From positions 62,001 through 126,000 of the forward strand of contig JAUVUZ010000002.1 of assembly GCA_030604885.1 (NCBI GenBank): DNA of 64,000 nucleotides. Reading direction: 5' to 3'. This document shows, piece by piece, positions 40,436 through 52,136 of this stretch. A program made the position numbers and the translations under genes. Origin of the DNA: Alphaproteobacteria bacterium. Lineage in GTDB: Bacteria; Pseudomonadota; Alphaproteobacteria; Rhodospirillales; Rhodospirillaceae. The notes below the pieces were generated by a model. That model did no database searches and had not been told where the DNA came from. It saw nothing but the letters and a program-made list of their open reading frames with translations. Within the stretch, counting starts at the first letter, position 1. Every line of letters starts with the position of its first letter.

Positions 40436-42118
40436 ATGGCCGCCTACCAGTACATTTACGTGATGAAGCACCTCACCAAGATCTATCCCGGCGGGAAGGA
40501 GATCATGAAGGGCTTGTCGCTGTCGTTCCTGCCGGGCGCGAAGATCGGCGTGCTCGGGCCGAACGGCGCGGGCAAGTCCACCCTCCTCAAGATCATGGCG
40601 GGCATCGACACCGAGTTCGGCGGCGAGGCCTGGGCGGCCGAGGGCGCCAAGATCGGCTACCTCGAACAGGAGCCGCAGCTCGACCCGGGCAAGGACGTGC
40701 TCGGCAACGTCATGGAAGGCGCCGCCGAGGTCAAGGGCCTGCTCGACCGCTTCGAGGCGGTTTCGGCGCGCTTCGCCGAGGAGCTGACCGACGACGAGAT
40801 GAACGACCTGATCGCCGAGCAGGCCGAGCTTCAGGAAAAGATCGACGCCGCCAACGGCTGGGATCTCCAGCGCACCGTCGAGATCGCCATGGACGCGCTG
40901 CGCTGCCCGCCGGGCGACGCCGACGTCACCGTGCTCTCGGGCGGCGAGAAGCGCCGCGTCGCGCTCTGCCGCCTGCTGCTGGCGAAGCCCGACCTGCTCC
41001 TGCTCGACGAACCGACCAACCATCTCGACGCGGAATCGGTGCAGTGGCTCGAACAGCACCTGCGCGAATACGCGGGCACGGTGGTGGTGGTCACCCACGA
41101 CCGCTACTTCCTCGACAACGTCACCGGCTGGATTCTCGAACTCGACCGCGGCCAGGGCATCCCCTATGAGGGCAACTACACCTCGTGGCTGGAGCAGAAG
41201 CAGAAGCGCCTGGAGCAGGAATCCCGCGAGGAAAGCGCCCGCCAGCGCACCATCCGCAACGAGCTGGAGTGGATCCGCCAGTCGCCCAAGGCGCGCCAGG
41301 CCAAGAGCAAGGCCCGTATCGCCGCCTTCGACGAACTGGTGGAGCGCGCCGCCAACCGCAGCCTCGACGAGGCGCAGATCGTCATTCCGCCCGGCCCGCG
41401 CCTCGGCGGCCTGGTGCTGGAGGCGGAAAACCTCAGCAAGGCCTACGGCGACCGCGTTCTGTTCGAGAACCTCAGCTTCAAGCTGCCGCCCGGCGGCATC
41501 GTCGGCGTGATCGGCGCCAACGGCGCGGGCAAGTCGACGATGTTCCGCATCATCACCGGCCAGGAGCAGCCGGACGCGGGCAGCTTCCGCGTCGGCGAGA
41601 CGGTGAAGCTCGGCTACGTCGACCAGTCGCGCGATTCGCTCGCCGCCAACAAGACGGTGTGGGAGGAAATCTCCGACGGCGAGGCGGAGGTCAACCTCGG
41701 CTCGCGCAAGATGGCGTCGCGCGCCTACGTCGGTCAGTTCAACTTCAAGAACACCGACCAGCAGAAGAAGGTGGGCCAGCTTTCGGGCGGCGAGCGCAAC
41801 CGCGTGCACCTGGCGAAGATGCTGAAGTCGGGCGTCAACGTCCTGCTGCTCGACGAACCGACCAACGACCTCGACGTGGAAACCCTGCGCGCCCTCGAAA
41901 ACGCGCTGGCGGATTTCCCCGGCTGCGCGGTGGTGATCAGCCACGACCGCTGGTTCCTCGACCGCCTCGCCACCCACATCCTGGCGTTCGAGGGCGACAG
42001 CCACGTCGAATGGTTCGAGGGCAACTTCCAGGACTACGAGGCCGACAAGCGCCGCCGCCTCGGCGCCGACGCCGACCAGCCCCACCGCCTGAAGTTCAAG
42101 CCGCTCACCCGCGGCTGA
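40436..42118 (+). CDS. ettA: Energy-dependent translational throttle protein EttA (ABC-F ATPase)
   Basis: 560 residues. Two ATP-binding cassettes: Walker [10 protein letters not shown] (near 43) and GANGAGKST (near 361), signatures [13 protein letters not shown] and [13 protein letters not shown], and Walker [13 protein letters not shown] and [12 protein letters not shown], joined by the charged linker that contacts the ribosomal E-site. The opening [21 protein letters not shown] is EttA-like. It binds ribosomes and gates the first elongation steps according to ATP level. It is cytoplasmic with no membrane partner. CCCGGAGA lies five bases upstream. A strong terminator follows. Confidence 0.96.
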   Translation: MAAYQYIYVMKHLTKIYPGGKEIMKGLSLSFLPGAKIGVLGPNGAGKSTLLKIMAGIDTEFGGEAWAAEGAKIGYLEQEPQLDPGKDVLGNVMEGAAEVKGLLDRFEAVSARFAEELTDDEMNDLIAEQAELQEKIDAANGWDLQRTVEIAMDALRCPPGDADVTVLSGGEKRRVALCRLLLAKPDLLLLDEPTNHLDAESVQWLEQHLREYAGTVVVVTHDRYFLDNVTGWILELDRGQGIPYEGNYTSWLEQKQKRLEQESREESARQRTIRNELEWIRQSPKARQAKSKARIAAFDELVERAANRSLDEAQIVIPPGPRLGGLVLEAENLSKAYGDRVLFENLSFKLPPGGIVGVIGANGAGKSTMFRIITGQEQPDAGSFRVGETVKLGYVDQSRDSLAANKTVWEEISDGEAEVNLGSRKMASRAYVGQFNFKNTDQQKKVGQLSGGERNRVHLAKMLKSGVNVLLLDEPTNDLDVETLRALENALADFPGCAVVISHDRWFLDRLATHILAFEGDSHVEWFEGNFQDYEADKRRRLGADADQPHRLKFKPLTRG

Positions 42119-42127
42119 CCCCGACGC

Positions 42128-42159
42128 AAAAAGCCCCGGAGTTCCCTCCGGGGCTTTTT
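42128..42159 (+). terminator. Rho-independent terminator of ettA
   Basis: AAAAAGCCCCGGAG and CTCCGGGGCTTTTT form a perfect 14-bp stem with a four-base loop, ending in five Ts, ten bases after the ettA stop. The A-run makes it work on both strands. Confidence 0.95.
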
Positions 42160-42210
42160 CGCACCGCCCGCTCGGCGGCGCCCGCTTGCGCGTCCTTCCG
42201 CCCGCCCTCT

Positions 42211-42351
42211 CGTCATTCCCGCGCAAGCGGGAATCCACCCGTCACCTCTCGCCCGCCCCCACTCCCTCGTCATTCCCGCGCAAGCGGGAATCCACCCGTC
42301 ACCTCTCGCCCGCCCCCACTCCCTCGTCATTCCCGCGTAAGCGGGAATCCA
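42211..42351 (+). repeat. Three 57-bp tandem repeats, each carrying a GNRA-loop hairpin
   Basis: Units start at 42211, 42268 and 42325, exactly 57 bases apart; the third matches for its first 27 bases and then diverges. Each begins with a 27-base core (CGTCATTCCCGC then GCAAGCGGGAATCCA). Inside is an 8-bp stem ATTCCCGC/GCGGGAAT closed by GCAA in copies 1 and 2 and GTAA in copy 3, both GNRA tetraloops in RNA. The remaining 30 bases are CT-rich. The core resembles widely dispersed intergenic palindromes of proteobacteria. No gene fits the stretch 42160-42669. Confidence 0.93.
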
Positions 42352-42447
42352 CCCGCCGCCGCGACGACGGAGCCGCCGCGAGAGACCCGAAGACACCTTC
42401 CGGCCTTTCGCACTCCTCCCCCGCACCCGTTACGGACCCCTCGGCAA

Positions 42448-42474
42448 TGGATTCCCGCTTGCGCGGGAATGACG
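42448..42474 (-). repeat. Inverted fourth copy of the 27-base hairpin core
   Basis: These 27 bases are the exact reverse complement of the cores at 42211 and 42268. Together with the tandem copies they can form a long perfect stem in a transcript or extruded DNA. Confidence 0.93.
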
Positions 42475-42482
42475 AGGGGGGC

Positions 42483-42655
42483 GGGGGAGCGCCCGCGTCC
42501 TCCCGCCGTCGGGGCGGGGCGGGGGAGTGTCCGCGTTCTCCCGCCGTCGGGGGCGGGCGGGGGAGTGTCCGCGTCCTCCCGCCGTCGGGGGCGGGCGGGG
42601 GAGCGTCCGCGTCCTCCCGTCGTCAGGGGCGGGCGGGGGAGCGCCCGCGTCTCCG
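42483..42655 (+). repeat. Five 38-bp G-rich tandem repeats
   Basis: GGGGGAG recurs at 42483, 42521, 42559, 42597 and 42635, exactly 38 bases apart. The unit is roughly GGGGGAGYGYCCGCGT, then CCTCCCGCCGTC and a G-run of GGGGCGGGC type. Copies differ at a few sites; the fifth breaks off after GCGCCCGCGT. The plus strand has several closely spaced G-runs of three to five, so G-quadruplex formation is plausible (inference). Open frames through here are artefacts of the repeat. Confidence 0.92.
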
Positions 42656-42669
42656 TCAGGCAGGCAAGG

Positions 42670-42701
42670 AAAAAGCCCCGGAGGCGGCTCCGGGGCTTTT
42701 T
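42670..42701 (-). terminator. Rho-independent terminator of mlaC
   Basis: AAAAAGCCCCGGAG (42670-42683) and CTCCGGGGCTTTTT (42688-42701) form the same 14-bp stem as the ettA terminator, with a different four-base loop. On the minus strand it lies 24 bases after the mlaC stop. Confidence 0.93.
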
Positions 42702-42725
42702 GCGGCAAGCGGAAGAGGGGAGGCC

Positions 42726-43376
42726 TCAGCCTTCCGGCAGGGGCTGCGGTTCCTTGCCCGCGCGCAGGTCGTCGCGCATCCGGGTGAGGGCGCGCACCAG
42801 GCCCTCGAAGCCGCCGTCGCGGCGCATCACCGAGGCATACTGCTTGCGGGTGTTGATGAGCATCGAGTTGGCCTCGATCACCACGTCGATCAGCTTGAGC
42901 TGGCCGCCCTGGCGCTCCTGCACCCGCCAGACGATCGGAATCGGCTTGCCCTGGGTGCGCACCTGGCTTTCCACGAACACGTCGGACTTGTCCTGGTATG
43001 CGCCGGTCACCTCGACCCGCACGTCCTTGTACTCGTCGAGGTGCGAAATCCAGGTGAGGATCGAGACGTCCTGGAACAGGCCGACGAACTCCTGCTTCTG
43101 CTTTTCGGAGGCGCCGCGCCATTCGCGGCCGACCACGAAGGCGGCGATGGCGGGAATGTCCGCCGCTTCCACGAACAGCTCGCGGAAGCGTTCCTCCCGC
43201 TCGCGGTGGGAGATCTGCGCGCCGATGACGTCGTTGATGGCGGTGTCGACCAGCTTGGTGACGAACCGGGTCGCCGCCTCGGTGTCGGCGGCCTGGGCCG
43301 TGCCGGGCAGCACCAAAAGGAGGGCGAGCGCCGCGCCTCGCAAGGCGAGGGCGCCGCGGCGGATTACGTCGAACAT
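42726..43376 (-). CDS. mlaC: MlaC-type periplasmic phospholipid-binding protein
   Basis: 216 residues. A signal peptide (LALRGAALALLLVLPGTAQA, cleavage after AQA near residue 29) leads to the Tol-Tol-Ttg2 domain: TRFVTKLVDTAINDV, GREWRGASEKQKQEFVGLF, YQDKSDVFVESQV and KLIDVVIEANSMLINTRKQYASVMRRDG. MlaC carries phospholipids between the outer-membrane MlaA and the inner-membrane MlaFEDB complex. GAGGAT lies eight bases before the ATG. It follows mlaA by 17 bases; mlaFEDB is not in the window. Confidence 0.94.
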   Translation of the reverse strand: MFDVIRRGALALRGAALALLLVLPGTAQAADTEAATRFVTKLVDTAINDVIGAQISHREREERFRELFVEAADIPAIAAFVVGREWRGASEKQKQEFVGLFQDVSILTWISHLDEYKDVRVEVTGAYQDKSDVFVESQVRTQGKPIPIVWRVQERQGGQLKLIDVVIEANSMLINTRKQYASVMRRDGGFEGLVRALTRMRDDLRAGKEPQPLPEG

Positions 43377-43393
43377 TGCAAATATCCTCAGGT

Positions 43394-44179
43394 TCAGGAC
43401 TGCGGGAAGCTGAAGCGATACCCTTCGCCTTCGCCGGGACGGTCCGCAGCGGAGCGGTTCATGATCTCGAGCATGCGCCGCTGGCGCACCATGTCGCGGA
43501 CCGCGACGTAATAATCGACGGAGGTGCGCTCGAGTTCCTCGAGCGGGTCGATCAACGGCACCCGGTTGTCCACCAGGGTGAGGCCGTAGCGGGTCCACAT
43601 CAGCGGCCCGGCGGCGTCCCAGCCCGAGTTCATGCCGATCCAGAACAGCGGGTCGGAGACCACGTCGGCCACCGCGCCCACGGTGTCGCGGGGGTTGGAG
43701 GGGCCGAACAGCGGCCACATCAGATACGGGCCTTCGCCCACGCCCCACACCGCGAGAGTCTGGCCGAAATCCTCCTGCTGGCGCACGTCGCCGGTTTCGG
43801 CGGCGGCGTCGATCAGGCCGCCGATGCCCGCGGTGGAGTTGACGACGAAGCGCTTCAGCACGATCAGCGAGCGGTCGAAATCGCCCTGCAGCAGGGTGTT
43901 GAGCAGGTCGATGGGGGAGCGCAGGTTCACCAGCGCGTTGTGGATGCCCTTGCGCGCCGGTTCGGGCACGTAGTCCCGATATCCCTTCGCCACCGGCTTC
44001 AGGGTGTAGCGGTCGACCGTGGTGTTGAAGGAGAAGATCGCCCGGTTGACCGGCTCGAGCGGGTCGTTCGCGTCGTCCTCGTCCACCGCCAGGGCGGGCG
44101 CGGCGGTGAGGCTCAAGGCGCAGAGGGCGCCGATGGAGGCGCGGCGCAGGGAACGCGGGACGAACGAGAAACCGATCAT
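43394..44179 (-). CDS. mlaA: MlaA/VacJ family protein
   Basis: 261 residues. After a signal peptide come the hallmarks DDANDPLEPVNRAIFSFN, LVNLRSPIDLLNTLLQGDF, RFVVNSTAGIGGLID and GQTLAVWGVGEGPYLMWPLFGPSNPRD-type region. MlaA removes misplaced phospholipids from the outer leaflet of the outer membrane and hands them to MlaC. The signal peptide ends in ALA with no Cys at the cleavage site; the only Cys (GALCALSL) lacks a lipobox, so it is probably not a lipoprotein, unlike E. coli MlaA. Start at 44177-44179 with GAAAG upstream. Confidence 0.93.
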   Translation of the reverse strand: MIGFSFVPRSLRRASIGALCALSLTAAPALAVDEDDANDPLEPVNRAIFSFNTTVDRYTLKPVAKGYRDYVPEPARKGIHNALVNLRSPIDLLNTLLQGDFDRSLIVLKRFVVNSTAGIGGLIDAAAETGDVRQQEDFGQTLAVWGVGEGPYLMWPLFGPSNPRDTVGAVADVVSDPLFWIGMNSGWDAAGPLMWTRYGLTLVDNRVPLIDPLEELERTSVDYYVAVRDMVRQRRMLEIMNRSAADRPGEGEGYRFSFPQS

Positions 44180-44363
44180 GGCGAAGCTTTCATTTGGCGC
44201 AAGGCGAGAGGCCCGGGGGACCCGAACCACACCTCTCCCATATCATAGCGCCGACAGGGTTTTCCAGTGATAAGCCGCAGGCTTGGGGTCGGATTTCCCG
44301 GGGGTGTTGCAAAAACCGAACACCCGTCGCGGGGTGGCGTGACGTGGATCACAGAACGCCGCA

Positions 44364-44391
44364 TTGACATATATACATCCGTGTATATGTT
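44364..44391 (+). promoter_or_regulatory. Promoter overlapped by an AT-rich palindrome, upstream of the arsR-methyltransferase gene
   Basis: TTGACA (44364-44369, perfect -35) and TATGTT (44386-44391) are spaced by 16 bases. Over them lies the imperfect palindrome ACATATATAC-ATC-CGTGTATATGT (44368-44390), strikingly AT-rich in this genome. ArsR-family repressors bind such inverted repeats between -35 and -10, so self-repression is the natural reading. The elements are seen; the binding is inference. Confidence 0.65.
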
Positions 44392-44423
44392 GGGGGGGGA
44401 CGACACCTTGGAGCGCCCCGCCG

Positions 44424-45371
44424 ATGAACGCCACACTGGGTTGCCTGCGCGCCCTCGCCGAGCCGACGCGGCTGCGTCTGGCGCGGCTGTGCGCCGCCGA
44501 CGACCTCACCGTGAGCGACCTCACCGACCTGCTCGGCTCCAGCCAGCCGGGGGTGTCGCGCCACCTCAAGCTGCTGGTGGAGGGCGGGGTGCTGGAACGC
44601 TTCCGCGAGGGGAGCTGGGTGTTCTACCGCCTCTCCCGCGGCGGCGCGCAACTGCCGCTGGTGCGCGCGGCGCTCGATTCGCTGCCCGCCGCCGACCCGG
44701 TGTTCGCCGCCGACGACGACCGCCTGCGCCGCCTGGCCGAGCGCCGCGCCGAGCGGGCGCGGGCGTGGTTCGACACCATCGCCGCCGATTGGGACCGGCT
44801 GCGCGCGCTCCAGGCCGACGACGCGCTGGTGGAGGCGGAAATTCTCGCCCTGGTGCGGGCGCGGCCGGTGGCGAGCGTGCTCGACGTCGGCACCGGCACC
44901 GGCCGGATGCTGGCGCTGCTGGGGCGCGAGGCGGCGCGGGCCGAGGGGGTGGACCTTTCGCCCGAGATGCTGGCGCTGGCGCGCGAGCGGTTGCAGGCCC
45001 AGGGGCTGCGCCACTGCCTGGTGCGCCTCGCCGACATGGAGCGCCTGCCGGGCGACCTCGCCGATTTCGACCTCGCGGTGTTCCACCAGGTCCTGCACTA
45101 TTCCCAGCGCCCCGCCGCGGCGGTGCGCGAGGCGGCCCGGGCGCTCGCGCCCGGCGGCCGCCTCTTGATCGTCGACTACCTGCCGCACGCCCTCGAGGAG
45201 CTGCGGTCCGCCCACAACCACGCCCGCCTGGGCTTCTCCGACGCCGAGGTGCGCGGCTGGTTCGCCGCCGCCGGGCTGGAGCCGGGCGCGGCGCGGGAAC
45301 TGCCGGGCCGCTCGCTCACCGTCGGCCTCTGGATCGGCCACAAATCACCGCAACAGGGAGACGCCCGATGA
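44424..45371 (+). CDS. ArsR-family regulator fused to a SAM-dependent methyltransferase
   Basis: 315 residues. Residues 1-95 are an ArsR winged helix: CLRALAEPTRLRLARLC, then SDLTDLLGSSQPGVSRHLKL and GSWVFYRLS. Residues 120-260 are a class I methyltransferase with motif I VLDVGTGTGRMLALLG and VFHQVLHYSQRP, followed by LAPGGRLLIVDYLPH. I see no metal-binding ELCVCDL motif, so it does not look like a metal sensor. Its stop overlaps the metF start (ATGA), tying it to the methionine/SAM cycle; it may sense SAM or SAH through the methyltransferase fold (inference). A palindromic promoter lies upstream. Confidence 0.92.
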   Translation: MNATLGCLRALAEPTRLRLARLCAADDLTVSDLTDLLGSSQPGVSRHLKLLVEGGVLERFREGSWVFYRLSRGGAQLPLVRAALDSLPAADPVFAADDDRLRRLAERRAERARAWFDTIAADWDRLRALQADDALVEAEILALVRARPVASVLDVGTGTGRMLALLGREAARAEGVDLSPEMLALARERLQAQGLRHCLVRLADMERLPGDLADFDLAVFHQVLHYSQRPAAAVREAARALAPGGRLLIVDYLPHALEELRSAHNHARLGFSDAEVRGWFAAAGLEPGAARELPGRSLTVGLWIGHKSPQQGDAR

Positions 45372-46267
45372 CCCACCCCGAACCCCACGACGCCCCGCGC
45401 GGGCCGCTCGGCGCCGCGGGGCGCGTGCGCGTCTCCTTCGAGTTCTTCCCGCCCAAGACCGAGAAGATGGCGCTCTCCCTGTGGGAGGCGGTGGAGCGCC
45501 TCGCGCCGCTCGCGCCCGAGTTCGTCTCGGTCACCTACGGCGCGGGCGGCTCGACCCGCGAGCGCACCCACGACACCGTGGTGCGCATCGCCCGCGAGAC
45601 GCCGATGAAGGCCGCCGCCCACCTCACCTGCGTCGCCGCCACGCGCGACGAGATCGACGCGGTGGCGCGCGCCTATTGGGACGCGGGCATCCGCCACGTC
45701 GTCGCCCTGCGCGGCGACCCGCCGGACGGGCAATCGGTCTACGCGCCGCACCCGGGCGGCTACGCCTACGCCTCCGACCTGGTGGCGGGTTTAAAGCGCA
45801 TCGCCGATTTCGAGATCAGCGTCGCCGCCTATCCCGAGTGCCACCCGCAGTCGCGCTCGCCGGAGGACGACCTCGACAACCTCAAGCGCAAGATCGACGC
45901 CGGGGCGACCCGCGCGATCAGCCAGTATTTCTTCGACGCCGACGTGTTCCGCCGCTTCCGCGACCGGGTGGCGAAGGCCGGGATTGCGGTGCCGGTGGTG
46001 CCGGGGATCCTGCCGGTCACCAACTTCGCCCAGGTGGTGAAGTTCTCCGCCGCGTGCGGCGCCAGCGTGCCGCCCTGGATGCACGAAGCCTTCGCCGGGC
46101 TGGACGACGACCCGGAGACCCGCCGCCTGGTGGCCGCCACGGTGGCGGCGGAGCAGGTGCGCGCGCTTGCCGCCGACGGCATCCAGGATTTCCACTTCTA
46201 CACCCTCAACCGCGCGGACCTGACGTTCGCGATCTGCCACCTGCTGGGCGTGCGCCCGCAGCGCTGA
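45368..46267 (+). CDS. metF: 5,10-methylenetetrahydrofolate reductase
   Basis: 299 residues. It makes 5-methyl-THF, the methyl donor for MetH. Family features are VSFEFFPPKTEKM at the N-terminus, FVSVTYGAGGSTRERT, the FAD-contacting VVALRGDPPDG, YPECHPQSRS, QYFFDADVFRRF and VVPGILPVTNF. The ATG overlaps the regulator stop by four bases, and metH begins 68 bases after its stop. The three genes make one unit for the methyl branch of methionine synthesis. Confidence 0.97.
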   Translation: MTHPEPHDAPRGPLGAAGRVRVSFEFFPPKTEKMALSLWEAVERLAPLAPEFVSVTYGAGGSTRERTHDTVVRIARETPMKAAAHLTCVAATRDEIDAVARAYWDAGIRHVVALRGDPPDGQSVYAPHPGGYAYASDLVAGLKRIADFEISVAAYPECHPQSRSPEDDLDNLKRKIDAGATRAISQYFFDADVFRRFRDRVAKAGIAVPVVPGILPVTNFAQVVKFSAACGASVPPWMHEAFAGLDDDPETRRLVAATVAAEQVRALAADGIQDFHFYTLNRADLTFAICHLLGVRPQR

Positions 46268-46335
46268 GTTTTTCCCGAACCCGACGCCCGCGAAGAGGCG
46301 GGGTTCCGCTCGAACCCGAGACGAAGGCCGACGCG

Positions 46336-49824
<3,489 letters not shown>

Positions 49825-49840
49825 GGCGGGAGGCCCCCGG

Positions 49841-50905
49841 TCAGCGGCCGAGGGCCTCGCGCAGATATCCCAGGCGGTCCTTGGCGCCGGGGTGGGTGGA
49901 GAGCCAGCCGGTTTCGGCGGCCCCCGCCTCGGACAGGCAGCGGGCGCGGGCGTCGCCCGCGAGCCTGGCGCAGGCTTGCGTGGTGAGGGCGGCGATGGCG
50001 TCGGCGAGCAGCGCCGGGTCCATTCCGCCCGCGCGCAGGATGTCCATGCCGACGAGGTCCGCCTCCTTCTCGAAATCCCGGCTGTTCTTGAACGACCAGA
50101 CGTTGACGACGGTCGCCGAAAGCTCCTCGAGCAGGCTGTCGTCGACGCCGAGGACCACCGAGGCCATCGCCGCCGCCCCGGCGACGGCGAGCACCTGTTG
50201 CAGGGAATGGCGCCGTTCCACGTGCGCCATTTCGTGCGCCAGCACCGCCAGCACCGCGTCGTCGGAGCCGAGCAGCTCGACCAGGGCGTCGGTGACGACG
50301 ATCGGGCCGCCGGGCAGGGCCATGGCGTTGGCGCCGAACCCCGGGGCGCGGTGGAAGACGATTTCCGGCCGCCGCGTCAGGCGCGCCGCCCCGGCGAGGT
50401 CCGCCGCGCGGCGGGCCAGGGTCTGCCGCCGCTCTTCCGGAATCTCGCTGGCGGCGAGGCCCATGCGGGCGAGGGTGGCGTAGGAGCGGTCGCCGATGGT
50501 CCGCTCCAGCCGCTCGGGGACGGCGAGCGCGACGGCGCGCGCCGCCGCCGGAAGCGCCGCGCGGACCCCGGCCACGCACAGGATCAGCGCCAGCCCCAGG
50601 AGCACCGCCTTGGGCAGGGAGAACGCCTCCAGCCGGGCGATCCGCCGCCGCATCGGGCTTTGGAACAGGGCGGTCACCTCCGGCGGCAGGGGGCGGTCGG
50701 CGATGAAGCTGCCGCCCCCGGCGAAGTGCAGGGTGTCGCCCGCCTGCACGTCGTCCACCGCCAGGGCGTCGAGGGCGGTGCCGTCCGCCAGCGCCGCCGA
50801 GACCATGGGCGCGCCCTCGCCCGGCGCGACGCGCAGCCGGGCGGGCTGACCGGCGGAGGAGAGGGGCGGGAAGAACCGCCCGTCCACGAGGTGGGGCGCG
50901 TCCAT
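49841..50905 (-). CDS. M48 family metallopeptidase with a membrane anchor
   Basis: 354 residues. An N-terminal beta-rich region of about 95 residues, with no recognised family, precedes a membrane helix (about 98-118) and the M48 peptidase domain. The zinc motif is VLAHEMAHVERRH (HExxH) with the third ligand likely in FEKEADLVGMDIL. HtpX/BepA-like peptidases of this type act on misfolded envelope proteins. The gene starts two bases after the stop of the DUF898 membrane protein gene, and the pair must be co-translated. Convergent with metH. Confidence 0.93.
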   Translation of the reverse strand: MDAPHLVDGRFFPPLSSAGQPARLRVAPGEGAPMVSAALADGTALDALAVDDVQAGDTLHFAGGGSFIADRPLPPEVTALFQSPMRRRIARLEAFSLPKAVLLGLALILCVAGVRAALPAAARAVALAVPERLERTIGDRSYATLARMGLAASEIPEERRQTLARRAADLAGAARLTRRPEIVFHRAPGFGANAMALPGGPIVVTDALVELLGSDDAVLAVLAHEMAHVERRHSLQQVLAVAGAAAMASVVLGVDDSLLEELSATVVNVWSFKNSRDFEKEADLVGMDILRAGGMDPALLADAIAALTTQACARLAGDARARCLSEAGAAETGWLSTHPGAKDRLGYLREALGR

Positions 50906-50907
50906 CG

Positions 50908-51954
50908 TCAGATCCCGAATTCGAGGCCTTCGAGGTCCATGAATTCCTCGCCGAACGCTCCGACCGCCTGGGTCTGCGCGTCGAGGAACGCGGGCGCGTC
51001 GTCGGCGAGGCCGACGCCGGTGTTCTCGGCCTGATAGCGGTAGGTCCGCACCATCGCCCAGGGGACCAGCAGGCCCAGGGAGAACAGGATCGCCACGGCG
51101 TTGCTCAGCGCGATCCACAGGACGCGCAGCGGGCCGAGGCGGGAGTCGAAGGTCACCGCGTCGCCCAGGGTCATCGAGCGCAGCAGGATGTTGCGGCAGG
51201 CGACGCGATACATCACCTGGAACATGAACAGAAAGGCGAACGCCGGGACCATCAGGAACGGCAGCAGCCCGAGCCACCCGCCCGCTGCGAAGCCCGGCTG
51301 CGTCAGCGCCACCGCCGCGCCCACCGCGACCGCCGCCGCCACCGGCAGAACCAACGCCGCCAGGAAGGCCTTGTAATAGGCCGCGACGGTGGCGCGGGTG
51401 CGGAAGCGGGTGACGCCGAAGGCGTGGCTCTCGGCGAAGTAGCGGTAGGTGGCGCGGGAGATCGGCGGCATCAGGAGGCCGAGGGACAGCATCGCCACCA
51501 GCGGGCAGACGAGGAAGAACAGGAAATTCTTGCCGTAGGTGCCGTGCCAGTCGAAACGGACGTTGCGCCACGAGGTCATGCGCGCCTGGAAGCGCAGCGA
51601 ACGGTTGATCAGCCACGGCAGCGCGATCGCGAAGGCGATCGAAAACGGCAGCACGGCGAGCGGGACGAACGTGGTGATCAGCGTGTAGACGGCGATGACC
51701 ACGCAGGAGACCACGCGGCCGATCAGGATCTGCTTTCCCGTGGCGTGGTAGGAGAACGGGGTGCCCTGGATTCGGGTGGCGTTGTAGAAATACCGCACCC
51801 GCCGCACCTTGGCCCAGGCGGAATAGATGCCGAGGGTGACGATGGACAGGAAGAGGTTGGAAATCCAGATGCCGAAATACTCTCCGGCGCGGCCGTGAAA
51901 GTCGATGCTGCGGATCGCCGGTTCGGCGCGCTCCGCTTCGTTCCCCATGAGCAC
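50908..51954 (-). CDS. DUF898 (YjgN-like) membrane protein
   Basis: 348 residues with about six or seven membrane segments. The family motifs are seen twice as an internal repeat: FHGRAGEYFGIWISNLFLSIVTLGIYSAWAKVRRVRYFYNAT at the start, and a second unit ending in GLLVPWAMVRTYRYQAENT. Function is unknown. I start at a GTG with AAGGGG eight bases upstream; an ATG two codons in is the alternative. The M48 peptidase downstream suggests a shared envelope role. It is divergent from the degenerate GGDEF gene. Confidence 0.9.
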   Translation of the reverse strand: MLMGNEAERAEPAIRSIDFHGRAGEYFGIWISNLFLSIVTLGIYSAWAKVRRVRYFYNATRIQGTPFSYHATGKQILIGRVVSCVVIAVYTLITTFVPLAVLPFSIAFAIALPWLINRSLRFQARMTSWRNVRFDWHGTYGKNFLFFLVCPLVAMLSLGLLMPPISRATYRYFAESHAFGVTRFRTRATVAAYYKAFLAALVLPVAAAVAVGAAVALTQPGFAAGGWLGLLPFLMVPAFAFLFMFQVMYRVACRNILLRSMTLGDAVTFDSRLGPLRVLWIALSNAVAILFSLGLLVPWAMVRTYRYQAENTGVGLADDAPAFLDAQTQAVGAFGEEFMDLEGLEFGI

Positions 51955-52136
51955 GGTGGGTTCCCCTTGGTTCGAAATCCGTAACGATCTCCGCGCACTG
52001 TCTGCCGATCCGGTGCGGATGTCTCGAAAAATCGTTTCGATTGCGGCGATTTTGGGGCGGTGGGACGATTGCCCTTGTCGTCGGGCGTGCGCGGCTTCAC
52101 CATGGGTGCCCGATGGGTGAGCGCAGCGGACGGAGC

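Noticed and set aside
42211-42351. Possible CRISPR array
   Set aside because: There are only three units, the segments between the cores are copies of each other rather than unique spacers, and no cas gene is present.
42186-43511. Open frames reading through the repeat block into mlaC antisense
   Set aside because: The translations simply echo the repeats (for example SFPRKRES recurs) and have no ribosome site or domain. The two terminators also exclude transcription through it.
46268-46335. Cobalamin, SAM or SAH riboswitch before metH
   Set aside because: The gap is only 68 bases and holds none of the conserved boxes. Control is more likely at the arsR-methyltransferase promoter.
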